From contig AZIN01000004.1 of assembly GCA_000511875.1 (NCBI GenBank), positions 448,915 to 509,245 of the forward strand: a stretch of DNA of 60,331 nucleotides, in the 5' to 3' direction. Of this stretch, positions 15,650-25,419 are shown one piece after another (the stretch's first letter is position 1; each line of letters begins with the position of its first letter). Position numbers and translations under genes: made by a program. The notes below the pieces were generated by a model. It was not told the origin of the DNA, ran no database searches, and saw only the letters and a list, made by a program, of their open reading frames with translations. Source of the DNA: Gammaproteobacteria bacterium MOLA455. GTDB taxonomy: Bacteria; Pseudomonadota; Gammaproteobacteria; Pseudomonadales; Porticoccaceae.

Positions 15650-18310
15650 ATGGGAAAGTCGTTAGTCATTGTAGAGTCACCCGCTAAAGCTAAAACGATC
15701 AATCGCTACCTCGGTGATGATTTCATCGTAAAGTCCAGTGTCGGCCATATTCGCGATCTGCCCACAGGCGGCAATCGTGTTCCTACAGATCCCAAAGAGC
15801 GCGCTCGACAGGCGGCGATAACGCGCAAACTGTCTCCCGAAGATAAAATTATTCACCGCGCAGCAAAGGCTAAAGCTCAGCTGATAAATAGTATGGGTAT
15901 TGACCCGGAAAATGATTGGAAAGCGGAATACGCGACTCTGCCGGGGAAAGAAAAAGTGGTCGCCGAGCTCAAGAAGCTGGCAAAAAATGCCGACACGGTC
16001 TATCTGGCGACGGATTTGGATAGAGAGGGAGAGGCGATTGCCTGGCACCTGACTCAGGTGATTGGCGGTGATGACAGTCGTTACAAGCGTGTCGTGTTTA
16101 ACGAAATTACCAAGAAAGCGATTCGTTCAGCCTTTGAAAAGCCTGGCGTAGTTGACACCAACCGCGTTGACGCCCAGCAGGCGCGGCGCTTTCTCGATCG
16201 CGTGGTGGGCTTTATGGTCTCGCCACTGCTCTGGGAGCGAGTAGGCCGCGGTCTATCCGCTGGTCGAGTTCAGTCGGTTGCCCTGAAAATGATTGTTGAG
16301 CGCGAGCGTGAGATTCGTGCCTTTTTACCTGAAGAATACTGGACCGTTCAGGCTGACCTTGAAGCCGAAGCAGCCAGTGATGATATAGGAAAGATTCGCT
16401 TTGACGTTAAGCGTCACTTGGGCAAGGCCTTCCGTCCGGTTAATAAAGCGGCTACTGACACAGCGCTAGCGGCCCTTAGAGAATCTGATTATTCAGTGTC
16501 TAAACGAGAAGATAAGCCTACTTCGTCTAAACCTTCAGCACCCTTTATTACGTCTACGCTGCAGCAGGCCGCCAGTACCAGGCTCGGCTTTGGGGTCAAG
16601 AAAACCATGATGATGGCCCAGCGTCTCTATGAAGGTGGCTACATCACCTACATGCGTACCGATTCCACCAATTTAAGTGAAGATGCCATCGCCGCCTGTC
16701 GCGAGTATATTAAAGTTCGTCACGGCGCCCGTTATCTGCCAGATGAGCCGAAGGTTTACGGTAGCAAGTCTGGCGCTCAGGAAGCTCACGAAGCCATCCG
16801 TCCGTCGAATATCGATATCTCTCCCGGCAGCTTAGATGGCATGGAAGTGGATGCCAAGAAACTCTATCAGCTTATTTGGCAGCAGTTTGTCGCCTGTCAG
16901 ATGGTTCCCGCTCAGTTCACCTCGACTCTGGTTACCGTCGCGGCCGGCGATTACGAAATGACTGTAAAAGGTCGCGTGACCCGCTTTGATGGTTATCTGG
17001 CAGTGATGCCAGCTAACCGCAAAGGCGACGAGGACGGCGAATTGCCGGACCTGCAAAAGGGTGACAAGATGAATATGCTGGTATTGGTGCCACAACAGCA
17101 CTTTACCAAGCCCATCGCGCGTTTCTCAGAAGCCTCATTGGTTAAAGAGCTGGAGAAGCGCGGCATTGGTCGTCCCTCTACCTATGCCGCAATTATTTCC
17201 ACGATTCAGGACCGCGGTTATGTGCGCATTGAGAACAAGCGCCTGTTCGCCGAAAAGATCGGCGATGTGGTCACTGACCGTTTAGCTGAAAGCTTTACTG
17301 ATTTGATGGACTATGGCTTTACCGCCACCATGGAAGAGCACTTGGATGAAATTGCCAAGGGTACCTTGAAGTGGAAAGACCTACTCAATCGCTTCTATCG
17401 TGATTTCAGTGAGAAGGTAGAAAGTGCTAAAGCAGAGGATGCGGGTATGCGTCCCAATTCCCCCACCGAGACCGATATTCCCTGCAAGCTCTGTGATCGT
17501 CCGATGATGATTCGAACTGCTGGTACAGGTGTATTTCTCGGCTGTTCTGGCTATGCACTGCCGCCCAAAGAACGTTGCAAGCACACCTTGAATCTCACTG
17601 CTGGCGACGAAGCCGTCAATATCGATGAAGACGATGAGGCGGAATCTAAGCAATTGATGCATCGCCATCGCTGCAAAATTTGCGATACCGTGATGGACAG
17701 CTACCTGGTGAATGAAACCCTTAAGCTGCACGTCTGTGGTAACAATCCCGATTGCAGTGGTTTTGAACTTGAGTCTGGCCAATATGTGATCAAGGGCTAT
17801 GAAGGGCCGGTGATCGAATGCGATAAGTGCAGCAACGAAATGCAGTTAAAGACCGGTCGCTTTGGCAAATACTTTGGCTGTACCGGAGAGACTTCTCCGG
17901 GTGAGCCGTGCAAGAATACTCGCAAGTTACTGCGCAATGGCCAGGCTGCGCCCCCGAAGGTGGATCCCATTTCCATGCCGGAGTTGCGCTGCTTAAAAGT
18001 CGACGATCACTATGTGCTTCGCGACGGCGCCTCAGGACTATTTTTGGCGGCTAGTCAGTTCCCCAAGAATCGTGAAACTCGCGCGCCAAGCGTTGCTGAA
18101 TTACTGCCCTACAAAGATCAGATTGATGAGAAGTATCAGTTCCTGCTTACCGCACCGGTTAAAGATCCGCAGGGCTTAGAGACAATTATTCGCTACAGCC
18201 GTAAAACCAAAGAGCAGTATGTGCGCAGTGAAAAAGACGGCAAGCCATCCGGTTGGAGTGCTTTTTACAACAGCGGTAAATGGGTCGCTGCGGAAAAGGG
18301 AAGCAAGTAA
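15650..18310 (+). CDS. topA: DNA topoisomerase I
   Basis: Type IA topoisomerase that relaxes negative supercoils. The N-terminal TOPRIM domain begins [18 protein letters not shown], with [13 protein letters not shown] supplying the acidic metal ligands. The catalytic Tyr is predicted at residue 334 in [14 protein letters not shown]. The C-terminus carries Cys4 zinc ribbons ([27 protein letters not shown]). The length of 886 fits gammaproteobacterial TopA. The DUF6586-like gene starts 9 nt downstream. Confidence 0.97.
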   Translation: MGKSLVIVESPAKAKTINRYLGDDFIVKSSVGHIRDLPTGGNRVPTDPKERARQAAITRKLSPEDKIIHRAAKAKAQLINSMGIDPENDWKAEYATLPGKEKVVAELKKLAKNADTVYLATDLDREGEAIAWHLTQVIGGDDSRYKRVVFNEITKKAIRSAFEKPGVVDTNRVDAQQARRFLDRVVGFMVSPLLWERVGRGLSAGRVQSVALKMIVEREREIRAFLPEEYWTVQADLEAEAASDDIGKIRFDVKRHLGKAFRPVNKAATDTALAALRESDYSVSKREDKPTSSKPSAPFITSTLQQAASTRLGFGVKKTMMMAQRLYEGGYITYMRTDSTNLSEDAIAACREYIKVRHGARYLPDEPKVYGSKSGAQEAHEAIRPSNIDISPGSLDGMEVDAKKLYQLIWQQFVACQMVPAQFTSTLVTVAAGDYEMTVKGRVTRFDGYLAVMPANRKGDEDGELPDLQKGDKMNMLVLVPQQHFTKPIARFSEASLVKELEKRGIGRPSTYAAIISTIQDRGYVRIENKRLFAEKIGDVVTDRLAESFTDLMDYGFTATMEEHLDEIAKGTLKWKDLLNRFYRDFSEKVESAKAEDAGMRPNSPTETDIPCKLCDRPMMIRTAGTGVFLGCSGYALPPKERCKHTLNLTAGDEAVNIDEDDEAESKQLMHRHRCKICDTVMDSYLVNETLKLHVCGNNPDCSGFELESGQYVIKGYEGPVIECDKCSNEMQLKTGRFGKYFGCTGETSPGEPCKNTRKLLRNGQAAPPKVDPISMPELRCLKVDDHYVLRDGASGLFLAASQFPKNRETRAPSVAELLPYKDQIDEKYQFLLTAPVKDPQGLETIIRYSRKTKEQYVRSEKDGKPSGWSAFYNSGKWVAAEKGSK

Positions 18311-18318
18311 GCGGGCCT

Positions 18319-18822
18319 ATGTCGACCCATATTTCAGCGGTTAATCAGAAACTAGTGTTCGCGCGACAACTGCTGCGCATGCTCGACGCTACTGGGTCTT
18401 CTGCCAGCAGTCATCAGGTTGCCGTAACGGCTCAGTCAGTAGCTGTGCAGCTGCATCAGGCCTGGCTGTGGCACTGCCGTAATGTAGCTGAAGGTTACAA
18501 GTTACGGGATGTGGAATCAGTTACTGACGGCGACACCCTAGTGGCGCAACTAGCAGTGCAAGGCAAGTGCCCCGGGGAAGCCGTTGAGCTGCAAACCTTG
18601 CAGCACGACTCCGCTTCTTGGCTCAGTGGACTGCTCCGGGCCCATAAGGACATCTATCTGTTACCTGTTGTACGCAAAGCCGAAATGGATGCAGATCGGT
18701 TGCCGATGATTTCCTTGGACGGTCCTGCAGTGGTTGAGTGGTCCGTTGCAGCGGCGCAGTTATGGCTGCATTCAATGGAAGAACTGATCGATCGTCACCG
18801 TGAAATGATGATTGAGTTTTAG
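18319..18822 (+). CDS. DUF6586-like conserved protein
   Basis: A 167-residue predicted helical protein starting MSTHISAVNQKLVFARQLL. It matches, from memory, the small conserved protein found directly downstream of topA in Pseudomonas-type genomes. There is no signal peptide and no catalytic motif. The ATG at 18319 is chosen over an upstream in-frame start at 18280, which would overlap topA. It lies 9 nt after the topA stop, so it is probably co-transcribed. Function unknown. Confidence 0.7.
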   Translation: MSTHISAVNQKLVFARQLLRMLDATGSSASSHQVAVTAQSVAVQLHQAWLWHCRNVAEGYKLRDVESVTDGDTLVAQLAVQGKCPGEAVELQTLQHDSASWLSGLLRAHKDIYLLPVVRKAEMDADRLPMISLDGPAVVEWSVAAAQLWLHSMEELIDRHREMMIEF

Positions 18823-19013
18823 TTATCTGGCAGTTAACGGTTAACAGAGATTGTCGCAACTGCTAGACTCTTGACCTATCTTCGTGACAAGACGCTATGT
18901 GGTTTTTATGACGGGACGCTGAGGCTATCACGGTACGCTCATCTCGATTACATGAGGCTAAGATAGCAAAGTATGATTACGAACCAAACGGAACTCTTTA
19001 GGGAACCCTATTT

Positions 19014-19259
19014 ATGCCTCTCGCAGAATTTGAATTAGTCATGTTAGACAGCGGCGAAGTTGCACTGCAGCGCGCCGAAGGTGACGAAACCCTGGTAACC
19101 ATTCGCTTCTCTCCTGATGTCCTCGACTATCTCGACGGCAAGCACCTGGATGTGGCCAAGAGCATGATGGATGCCGGCATTAAAACTGCTTTTGATGTTG
19201 TCGAAGAGCCCGCAGTGCTAGCCGAGTCGGTTCAGAGCAAAGCGCATACAATTCACTAG
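19014..19259 (+). CDS. Small conserved hypothetical protein
   Basis: An 81-residue acidic protein (MPLAEFELVMLDSGEVALQR) with no membrane segment or recognised domain. AGGGA precedes the ATG. Its position between the topA/DUF6586 pair and lexA matches a small conserved gene in Pseudomonas-type gene order. Function unknown. Confidence 0.7.
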   Translation: MPLAEFELVMLDSGEVALQRAEGDETLVTIRFSPDVLDYLDGKHLDVAKSMMDAGIKTAFDVVEEPAVLAESVQSKAHTIH

Positions 19260-19447
19260 TGAGTCATTGTGATGGGCGTCGATTGTGCGTCTATTGGTGA
19301 GTCTATTGGTGAGTGTGTTTGATTGGGTGCCGGTATTATTATCGCCCGGTAGCAACAGCGTCCAGTCAACCAGATCGCCAACGCTAGATTAGTCCCCCTT
19401 AAAAAGTTAAATTAGACCCTCAAAGCCTTTAGCTCGAGTTCAATCAA

Positions 19448-19861
19448 ATGAATCGCGACAACCTTCTCAGTCTGCGCAGCGATGCGCGAAAAATACATAG
19501 CTACCGCCAGCATCTGCTGATTTGCACTGCGGGAAAATGTGCCCCTGCGGAGGGGACTAATGACGCATGGGAATATTTAAAACGAAGAATCCGTGAGCTA
19601 GAACTGCTCGATGTGGAGGGCGGTGTCTACCGCTCGAAAGTGGAATGTCTACGTATTTGTCGCCAGGGGCCGATTATGGTCAGTTACCCAGATGGGACCT
19701 GGTATCACAGTTGCACCCCAGACATTATTGAGCGCATCTTGCAAGAGCATGTACTCGGCGGCAGGATCGTGGAAGAGTACGCTTTTGCCTCTAACCCTAT
19801 GTTGCAAGGGCCACAGGCGTCAGATATACCTGAAGGGCCAGCGGCCTTGGAGATTAAATAA
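19448..19861 (+). CDS. Thioredoxin-like [2Fe-2S] ferredoxin-domain protein
   Basis: A 137-residue protein. Cys pairs in LLICTAGKCAP (about residues 26-31) and VECLRICRQGP (about 64-68) fit the four ligands of a thioredoxin-fold [2Fe-2S] ferredoxin. PDGTWYHSCTPDIIERIL follows. The partner is unknown. It converges with lexA, with a 25-nt gap. Confidence 0.8.
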   Translation: MNRDNLLSLRSDARKIHSYRQHLLICTAGKCAPAEGTNDAWEYLKRRIRELELLDVEGGVYRSKVECLRICRQGPIMVSYPDGTWYHSCTPDIIERILQEHVLGGRIVEEYAFASNPMLQGPQASDIPEGPAALEIK

Positions 19862-19886
19862 GGCTATAACAGTTTTTTTAGATGGC

Positions 19887-20492
19887 TTAGATAGTAACCC
19901 GCACCACGCCAACCGCTAAACCTTCAATCGCAAAGTCCTGTGCCCGCAGGTCCACCAATATCGGCGAGTAGTCGTGATTTTCTGGCAGCAAATGAATTTC
20001 ATGCTTGCTGCGGGTGCGCTTGAGTCGCTTCACAGTCACCTCGCCATCTACTCGTGCCACCACAATCTGCTGATTTTCAGCCGTTGGCTGCTGGTGAACC
20101 GCAAGTAGGTCGCCATCCATAATGCCGACATTGATCATACTCTGACCCTGAACACGCAAAAAGTAATCAGCGTGAGGATGGAAGGTGCTCGATGGCACCT
20201 CTTGATAGTCCTCAATATGCTGCTCTGCCAAAATCGGCTCACCGGCTGCAACTCGTCCGATAATCGGGATACCGCAAAACTGCTCGACAATACGGATACC
20301 TCTAGAGGCTCCTGGAATCATCTCAATTACGCCTTTGCGGGCCAGTGCGCGGAGATGATCCTCGGCTGCATTAGCTGACTTGAAACCAAGCTGCTGAGCA
20401 ATTTCTGCCCGTGTTGGTGGGTAGCCAGTGTCTTCAATATTGTCGCGAATCAAATCAAAAATTTGTTGTTGTCGTGCAGTGAGACGATCCAT
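19887..20492 (-). CDS. lexA: LexA SOS repressor
   Basis: A 201-residue repressor and self-cleaving protease that controls the SOS regulon. The N-terminal winged helix ([17 protein letters not shown], then [13 protein letters not shown]) binds SOS boxes. The C-terminal S24 peptidase domain has the cleavage site Ala83-Gly84 ([11 protein letters not shown]), the nucleophile Ser118 ([10 protein letters not shown]) and the general base Lys155 (EVTVKRLKR). Each lies one position before the E. coli residue. AGAGGA precedes the start, and a perfect SOS box lies 24 nt upstream, so autoregulation is expected. Confidence 0.97.
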   Translation of the reverse strand: MDRLTARQQQIFDLIRDNIEDTGYPPTRAEIAQQLGFKSANAAEDHLRALARKGVIEMIPGASRGIRIVEQFCGIPIIGRVAAGEPILAEQHIEDYQEVPSSTFHPHADYFLRVQGQSMINVGIMDGDLLAVHQQPTAENQQIVVARVDGEVTVKRLKRTRSKHEIHLLPENHDYSPILVDLRAQDFAIEGLAVGVVRVTI

Positions 20493-20515
20493 GGTGATTT
20501 CCTCTAAACAGATAG

Positions 20516-20531
20516 CTGTAATTATATACAG
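20516..20531. promoter_or_regulatory. LexA (SOS) box
   Basis: CTGTAATTATATACAG fits the CTGT-N8-ACAG consensus exactly, with an AT-rich centre. It lies in the 93-nt divergent region between lexA and the LOG-family gene. It can therefore autoregulate lexA and may also bring the divergent gene under SOS control. Confidence 0.93.
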
Positions 20532-20585
20532 TAATCGAAAAGGCGCAAGTTAAACTATATTTAAGCTCTACAACAGGAGAAGTTT

Positions 20586-21239
20586 ATGCTGGAAGCAAAA
20601 GTGCAGGAAGCATGGCGTGTGCTACGTATACAGTCTGAATTGGTAGATGGCACAGACAAATTACTTAAGTTAGGTGCAGCGGTGACCGTGTTTGGAGGTG
20701 CCCGTTTAGACTCGAGTAATCGCTATTATCACGAGGCCCAGTTGCTCGGCAAGTTGCTTGGAGAGGAGAGTATTCCGGTTATTACTGGCGGTGGTCCGGG
20801 AATTATGGAGGGAGCCAATCGCGGTTGTTATGCAACGCCTACGCCTTCGGTGGGACTAAATATTGATCTGCCCTTTGAACAGACACCAAATCCTTACCAA
20901 GATATTGCCCTCGATTTCCGCTACTTTTTTGTGCGCAAGTATCTGTTCGTCAAACATGCGGTGGGCTTTGTGATTTTCCCTGGGGGCTTTGGCACCTTAG
21001 ATGAATTGTTCGAAGCGCTGACTCTGGTGCAAACTCTCAAAGTTAAACCCTTTCCGATTATTTTGGTCGGACGACCATTTTGGCAGGGGCTGATTCAATG
21101 GATGCAGGATCGTATGGTGGCGGAAGGCTGTTTAAGTGCTGCCGAGCTCAACCTGTTCGAGCTGGTGGACGATGCCAACGAAGCAGCGCAGGTGATCCTC
21201 AAACATATTCGTATGGGGGCATTTGCCCCCAACGAATAG
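20586..21239 (+). CDS. LOG-family (TIGR00730) nucleotide 5'-monophosphate phosphoribohydrolase-like protein
   Basis: A 217-residue Rossmann-like protein with the two LOG signatures GGGPGIMEGANRG and PGGFGTLDELFEALT. Family members hydrolyse the N-glycosidic bond of nucleoside monophosphates (cytokinin riboside 5'-monophosphate or AMP). The bacterial physiological substrate is unclear. A strong AGGAGA site lies 7 nt before the ATG. It is divergent from lexA across the SOS box, so DNA-damage induction is possible. Confidence 0.9.
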   Translation: MLEAKVQEAWRVLRIQSELVDGTDKLLKLGAAVTVFGGARLDSSNRYYHEAQLLGKLLGEESIPVITGGGPGIMEGANRGCYATPTPSVGLNIDLPFEQTPNPYQDIALDFRYFFVRKYLFVKHAVGFVIFPGGFGTLDELFEALTLVQTLKVKPFPIILVGRPFWQGLIQWMQDRMVAEGCLSAAELNLFELVDDANEAAQVILKHIRMGAFAPNE

Positions 21240-21307
21240 CATGCTTGAGCTGCGCTTCATTTTAGCCTCGCATCCATAGTGCTACTGAACTATGGCTCAG
21301 GCCCCAG

Positions 21308-21601
21308 TTAGAACTCATCCCAGCCAAACATATAGTCTGATTGCATAGCTTCATCTAAATCAGTCGCCCAGGGCATCTGAGCCCTATCCTCTAAGGCGAG
21401 AGTCGCGGCTTGGTTGTACACCTCACTGGGGGGTATCACCACCATTTGCGACCAATCATCGAGACTAATTTGGTCGAGTTCTCCGTCATCGTAGTGCAGG
21501 TCGATAACGGCGAGGTACTCGTTAACACTGAGCACCTCAAAGGTTCGGTTGGTTACTACTTCCTGATAGCGCTGGTTGATCATCGGAATACTACTGGCCA
21601 T
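21308..21601 (-). CDS. Small conserved acidic protein (DUF6763-like)
   Basis: A 97-residue acidic protein with ISLDDWSQMVVIPPSEVY and a C-terminal FGWDEF. It resembles small Tudor-like conserved proteobacterial proteins, but I cannot name a function. A strong AAGGAGG site lies upstream of the ATG. It converges with the LOG-family gene. Confidence 0.65.
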   Translation of the reverse strand: MASSIPMINQRYQEVVTNRTFEVLSVNEYLAVIDLHYDDGELDQISLDDWSQMVVIPPSEVYNQAATLALEDRAQMPWATDLDEAMQSDYMFGWDEF

Positions 21602-21856
21602 GGTTTGCCCTCCTTCTTTTAGATTAAAAAATAGCAGCTCGTTGGTTTCGCTGCATCGGGCTTTTTGGGAATAACTGTATTGCAGTTACAATGCTATTGA
21701 ATGATCAGAGATGAAGTTTTGCAGATAAGCGAATGGAAAATAAAGGAATAATTTTCAGCCGCAAGAAAACGCTCAGCGGGTAAAATTTCTTTATGGAATA
21801 GCCACGCTTTGTGAAAGAATAAACTAATCTAAAAACGGCCAACTTGCGGAAAAACT

Positions 21857-22894
21857 ATGACTCCCAGCTCACACGGACGCCTTATGCTCGACTTGGCCGC
21901 CACCTCATTGCAGGATGATGAGCCTGCGCTGCTCCGCAATCCCCAGGTAGGCGGCGTGATTTTATTTGCCCGCAATGTCGAAAGTCGTCATCAGGTCGCA
22001 GCGCTGGTTGCTGAGATCAGAGCCGTAGCGCCGCAGCTGCTGATTGCTGTAGACCAAGAGGGCGGTCGGGTGCAGCGCTTTAAACAGGGCTTTACCCTTT
22101 TGCCAGCGATGCAACAGTTGGGTGATTTGTGGCTCGCAGACAGAGACGCGGGACTGGACTTGACCCGGGATTGCGGTTGGTTGATGGCGGCCGAGGTGAT
22201 TGCTTGCGGTTTGGATATCAGCTTTGCGCCGGTGCTGGATGTGGATCGCGATACCAGTAGTATTATCGGTGATCGAGCCTTTAGTGATCAGCCGCAGCTG
22301 GTAGCCGATATAGCTGCCGCCTTTATAGAGGGCATGAATGAGGCAGGCATGGCGGCCACAGGGAAACATTTTCCCGGTCACGGCGGGGTTTTTGCCGACA
22401 GTCACCTTGAAGCTCCAGTGGATCAGCGTGACTGGGGGCAACTGATTGAGCATGATCTGATACCTTTTGTGGCACTGGCGAAAAAACTCGGCGGCATTAT
22501 GCCCGCTCATATCACCTTTCCCGCTATTGACCCCAACTCCGTAGGATTTTCCCAATTTTGGCTGCAGCAGGTTCTGCGCGACAAGCTTGGGTTTGACGGT
22601 GTTATTTTCAGTGATGATCTAGCCATGAAAGGCGCGGATGTGGCCGGCGGCTATGCGCAAAAAGCGCAGCTCGCATTGGATGCCGGCTGCGATATGATTT
22701 TAGTTTGCAATGATCGGTCGGGTGCCCTTGAGGTGCTCGACTTCATGACTGAGCAGCAGGTCAGCGGCAGCGATAGAATCAAGAGGATGCTAAAAAAATC
22801 TCCTGTGGATGCAAAGTCCCTATCCTGGCCACAGCTAGAGAATCATCCGCGCAGAGTTGCTACCATAGCGCAGCTGCAAAATTTGAATGGGTAG
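21857..22894 (+). CDS. nagZ: beta-N-acetylhexosaminidase NagZ
   Basis: Cytoplasmic GH3 enzyme of murein recycling. It removes GlcNAc from GlcNAc-1,6-anhydroMurNAc peptides, the products of lytic transglycosylases such as the Slt encoded in this window. The 345-residue single TIM barrel carries IAVDQEGGRVQRF, the KHFPGHG and DSH catalytic loop and the nucleophile motif VIFSDDLAMKGA (Asp253). No signal peptide is present, as expected. The mechanosensitive channel gene follows by 48 nt. Confidence 0.95.
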   Translation: MTPSSHGRLMLDLAATSLQDDEPALLRNPQVGGVILFARNVESRHQVAALVAEIRAVAPQLLIAVDQEGGRVQRFKQGFTLLPAMQQLGDLWLADRDAGLDLTRDCGWLMAAEVIACGLDISFAPVLDVDRDTSSIIGDRAFSDQPQLVADIAAAFIEGMNEAGMAATGKHFPGHGGVFADSHLEAPVDQRDWGQLIEHDLIPFVALAKKLGGIMPAHITFPAIDPNSVGFSQFWLQQVLRDKLGFDGVIFSDDLAMKGADVAGGYAQKAQLALDAGCDMILVCNDRSGALEVLDFMTEQQVSGSDRIKRMLKKSPVDAKSLSWPQLENHPRRVATIAQLQNLNG

Positions 22895-22942
22895 ATTTAA
22901 AACAAATTAAAAAATTAGAAACAAACAGAGTAGGTTGGGCCG

Positions 22943-24040
22943 ATGAAAAATGTAGAGAGCTGGTTGGTTAATTTAACAGGTGAACAGTACCTTTGGGTGC
23001 TGGAGTTGTTTGTTATCGTGGTTCTGGCCCTGAGTCTCGGCATGGTGATTAATCGGGTTGTCGACAAGCTCGAAGTTCAGGCCGCAAGGACCAAAACAGT
23101 CTGGGACGATGCCCTGATTGAGGCCTGCCGTCGACCACTGATCTGGCTAGTATGGATTCTCGGCGTCAACTTTGCCGCTGGAATTGCCGCGCAAAAAATG
23201 GAGTCCGGACTCTATGCTCTGGTGGATCCGATCAATCGCCTGGCGCTGATCTTTTTGGGCGTGATGTTTTTGACCAACTTTATTAAACGCGCTGAGCGTA
23301 ATCTGGTACACCCCGACCATATCGCTAAACCCATGGATGAAACCACTGTGCGCGCGGTGGGCAAGTTGCTCCGCGCCGCGGTGATTATCACCGGTGTGTT
23401 AATTGCCATGCAGCTGTTTGGCTATAGCATTTCAGGTCTGCTGGCATTTGGTGGTATCGGCGGTATCGCCATGGGTTTCGCCGCTAAGGATTTACTGGCC
23501 AACTTTTTTGGTGGTTTGATGATTTATCTGGATCGTCCGTTCTCGGTAGGCGACTGGGTGCGTTCACCAGACCAGGAAATCGAAGGTACAGTTGAAGACA
23601 TCGGCTGGCGACTGACGCGCATTAGAACCTTTGATAAGCGTCCGCTGTATATCCCCAACTCGGTCTTTGCCAATATCTCAGTGGAAAATCCTTCGCGTAT
23701 GACCAATCGGCGAATCTATGAAACCATCGGTCTGAGATACGCTGATCTGGCGAAGATGGGCTCGATTGTTGAGCAGGTGGAGGCGATGTTGCTGGCCCAC
23801 CCTGATATTGATACTGATCAAACAATGATGGTTAACTTCAATCAGTTTGCCGCCAGCTCCCTAGACTTTTTTATCTATGTCTTTACCAAAACCACCAATT
23901 GGGTAACCTATCATCAGGTGAAGCAGGATGTGCTGCTCAAAGTGGCCGATATTATTGATGCCAATCAGGCCGAGGTTGCCTTCCCAACCTCAACGCTGCA
24001 TGTTCCTGCTGGGATCGAAGTGACTACAGCTAAGGAATAG
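22943..24040 (+). CDS. MscS-family mechanosensitive ion channel
   Basis: A 365-residue inner-membrane channel opened by membrane tension. Four predicted N-terminal membrane segments end in the pore-lining helix (GGIGGIAMGFAAKDLLANFF). The beta domain follows (DRPFSVGDWVRSP, VEDIGWRLTRIRTFD, YIPNSVFANISVEN) and then the mixed alpha/beta C-terminal cage. It is larger than E. coli MscS (286) because of an extra N-terminal segment. It protects against hypo-osmotic shock. Confidence 0.93.
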   Translation: MKNVESWLVNLTGEQYLWVLELFVIVVLALSLGMVINRVVDKLEVQAARTKTVWDDALIEACRRPLIWLVWILGVNFAAGIAAQKMESGLYALVDPINRLALIFLGVMFLTNFIKRAERNLVHPDHIAKPMDETTVRAVGKLLRAAVIITGVLIAMQLFGYSISGLLAFGGIGGIAMGFAAKDLLANFFGGLMIYLDRPFSVGDWVRSPDQEIEGTVEDIGWRLTRIRTFDKRPLYIPNSVFANISVENPSRMTNRRIYETIGLRYADLAKMGSIVEQVEAMLLAHPDIDTDQTMMVNFNQFAASSLDFFIYVFTKTTNWVTYHQVKQDVLLKVADIIDANQAEVAFPTSTLHVPAGIEVTTAKE

Positions 24041-24069
24041 TGATTAAGTCTGTACGAGTTCAAATCTCA

Positions 24070-24126
24070 GGCTCTGGCTGATATGGGCTCTGGCTAATAT
24101 GGGCTCTGGCTAATATGGGCTCTGGC
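24070..24126 (+). repeat. 16-bp direct tandem repeat, about 3.5 copies
   Basis: GGCTCTGGCTRATATG occurs at 24070, 24086 and 24102, and a partial copy starts at 24118. It lies in the 393-nt stretch between the mscS-type gene and the membrane-protein gene. The rest of that stretch up to 24305 shows no gene or hairpin that I can support. This could be a variable-number tandem repeat. Confidence 0.85.
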
Positions 24127-24305
24127 AGTAAAGGCAAAACAAACGTGGCACAGAGGCAACTGATTGGCTACAGTTTATAAAGTTGCGGCGTGATCAGCCT
24201 CAACTAATTAACAATAACAGGGATGTATTGGGGCTATTGCAGTAGAGACTGCAAAGGGATTGCGCAGCTAAATGGATAGCTTGCGCAGGATAAGGAGATC
24301 ATGTC

Positions 24306-24437
24306 ATGGATTTGACACCGCTTTTCATGTGCCTGAATTTTACCGGGCCGCGCTTTAACTTGGGCTTACTTGGCCTGAGACCCTTCAATGTAAATTTTAT
24401 CCTAGATCAACTGCGCGCAAGCAGGTGTCGGCGATGA
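24306..24437 (+). CDS. 43-residue small ORF, candidate leader peptide
   Basis: An ATG at 24306 is preceded by AAGGAG (24292-24297) at an 8-nt spacing, the best ribosome-binding site of the area. The frame runs 43 codons (MDLTPLFMCLNFTGPRFN at its start, Arg-rich at the end). It stops at TGA 24435-24437, overlapping the ATG at 24434 of the membrane-protein gene. The ATGA junction suggests translational coupling. No homologue is recognised. It could be a real small protein, a leader peptide, or a chance frame. Confidence 0.45.
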   Translation: MDLTPLFMCLNFTGPRFNLGLLGLRPFNVNFILDQLRASRCRR

Positions 24438-25372
24438 TGCCCTATCTCAAGCAGGCTTTGGCGATATTCGTGGTTATCAGCGGTTGGTGCCTGTTCGCCA
24501 TAGTTCTACTAGACTATATAGTTGGCGATCTCGCGGGACTGGTCGAGACCTCAAGACAAACGCAGACGTGGTCGCTGCTGTTGCTTTTCGGCCTGTCACG
24601 CAATGCGACACTGCGAGGGACCAATCTAATGATAAGGCAGTGGTTTGTCGGTACGGGAATAGGTGCTTTGGTCTCTCCTGTACTGGTCGCTATTGGAGAT
24701 CTATTTGCCAGCGCTTTACGCTCGGTTTATATCAATATCTATCTTTTGGCCGATGTCCTTTTCTGCATAGGCACGCCACTATTAATTATCTCAGCATCCG
24801 CTGGCTGGTGGTTACTGCCGGAAGTCAGCTATGTGTCGCTGCTGATTTATAGCTGCATGATTTCAATAATTTTCTTTGCGGGTCTCTGTTGCAATTTGGT
24901 ACGACTACTATCACTGGGCTACTTTTTCGGTTACTGGCTGGTGGATGAGTCAATGTTAATGTATCCATTTGTTGCTCCCGCTGCGGTGCAGGAGAATATT
25001 GCGTTGATAATGACCGATGCTCTAAATGCTCTGCTGCCAGCTGTTGGACTGCTGCTGATAGTCTATCTGCTGGCCCGTCGTCACGGACTGCAGATGGTTA
25101 AGGCGGCATTTAGCGGCGCCTCTGGTAGCAGCGTATATCTTAGTTCTAGTCGCGCGTTTTTCAGTAATTACCTGTTGCTGGGATGTCTGCTGATGGCAAT
25201 ACCGCTGATCGCAGTTCTAACTCATACCGCTATCAGCCATATCAATATCCATGTGCTGTTTGTTGGTCTAGGTATCTGGGCGCTGGATTTATATTGGCAG
25301 GATGATGTTGTCAGTGAACCGGCGCTTTCATCGGACTGGCGATATTTTTTAAGGCTTTCATGGAAGTACTAG
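24434..25372 (+). CDS. Polytopic membrane protein of unknown function
   Basis: A protein of about 312 residues with roughly eight hydrophobic segments (for example LAIFVVISGWCLFAIVLLDY and VGLLLIVYLLARRHG). No catalytic or transport signature is recognised. The start is placed at ATG 24434 because it overlaps the stop of the upstream small ORF. A GTG at 24425 is an alternative, and a second ATG follows at 24437. It is monocistronic apart from the leader, with the lipocalin gene 47 nt downstream. Confidence 0.7.
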   Translation: MMPYLKQALAIFVVISGWCLFAIVLLDYIVGDLAGLVETSRQTQTWSLLLLFGLSRNATLRGTNLMIRQWFVGTGIGALVSPVLVAIGDLFASALRSVYINIYLLADVLFCIGTPLLIISASAGWWLLPEVSYVSLLIYSCMISIIFFAGLCCNLVRLLSLGYFFGYWLVDESMLMYPFVAPAAVQENIALIMTDALNALLPAVGLLLIVYLLARRHGLQMVKAAFSGASGSSVYLSSSRAFFSNYLLLGCLLMAIPLIAVLTHTAISHINIHVLFVGLGIWALDLYWQDDVVSEPALSSDWRYFLRLSWKY

Positions 25373-25419
25373 AGGCAATTTGCTCTATAATCGTTTTTTG
25401 ACGTTTAGAGGTTGACCCA

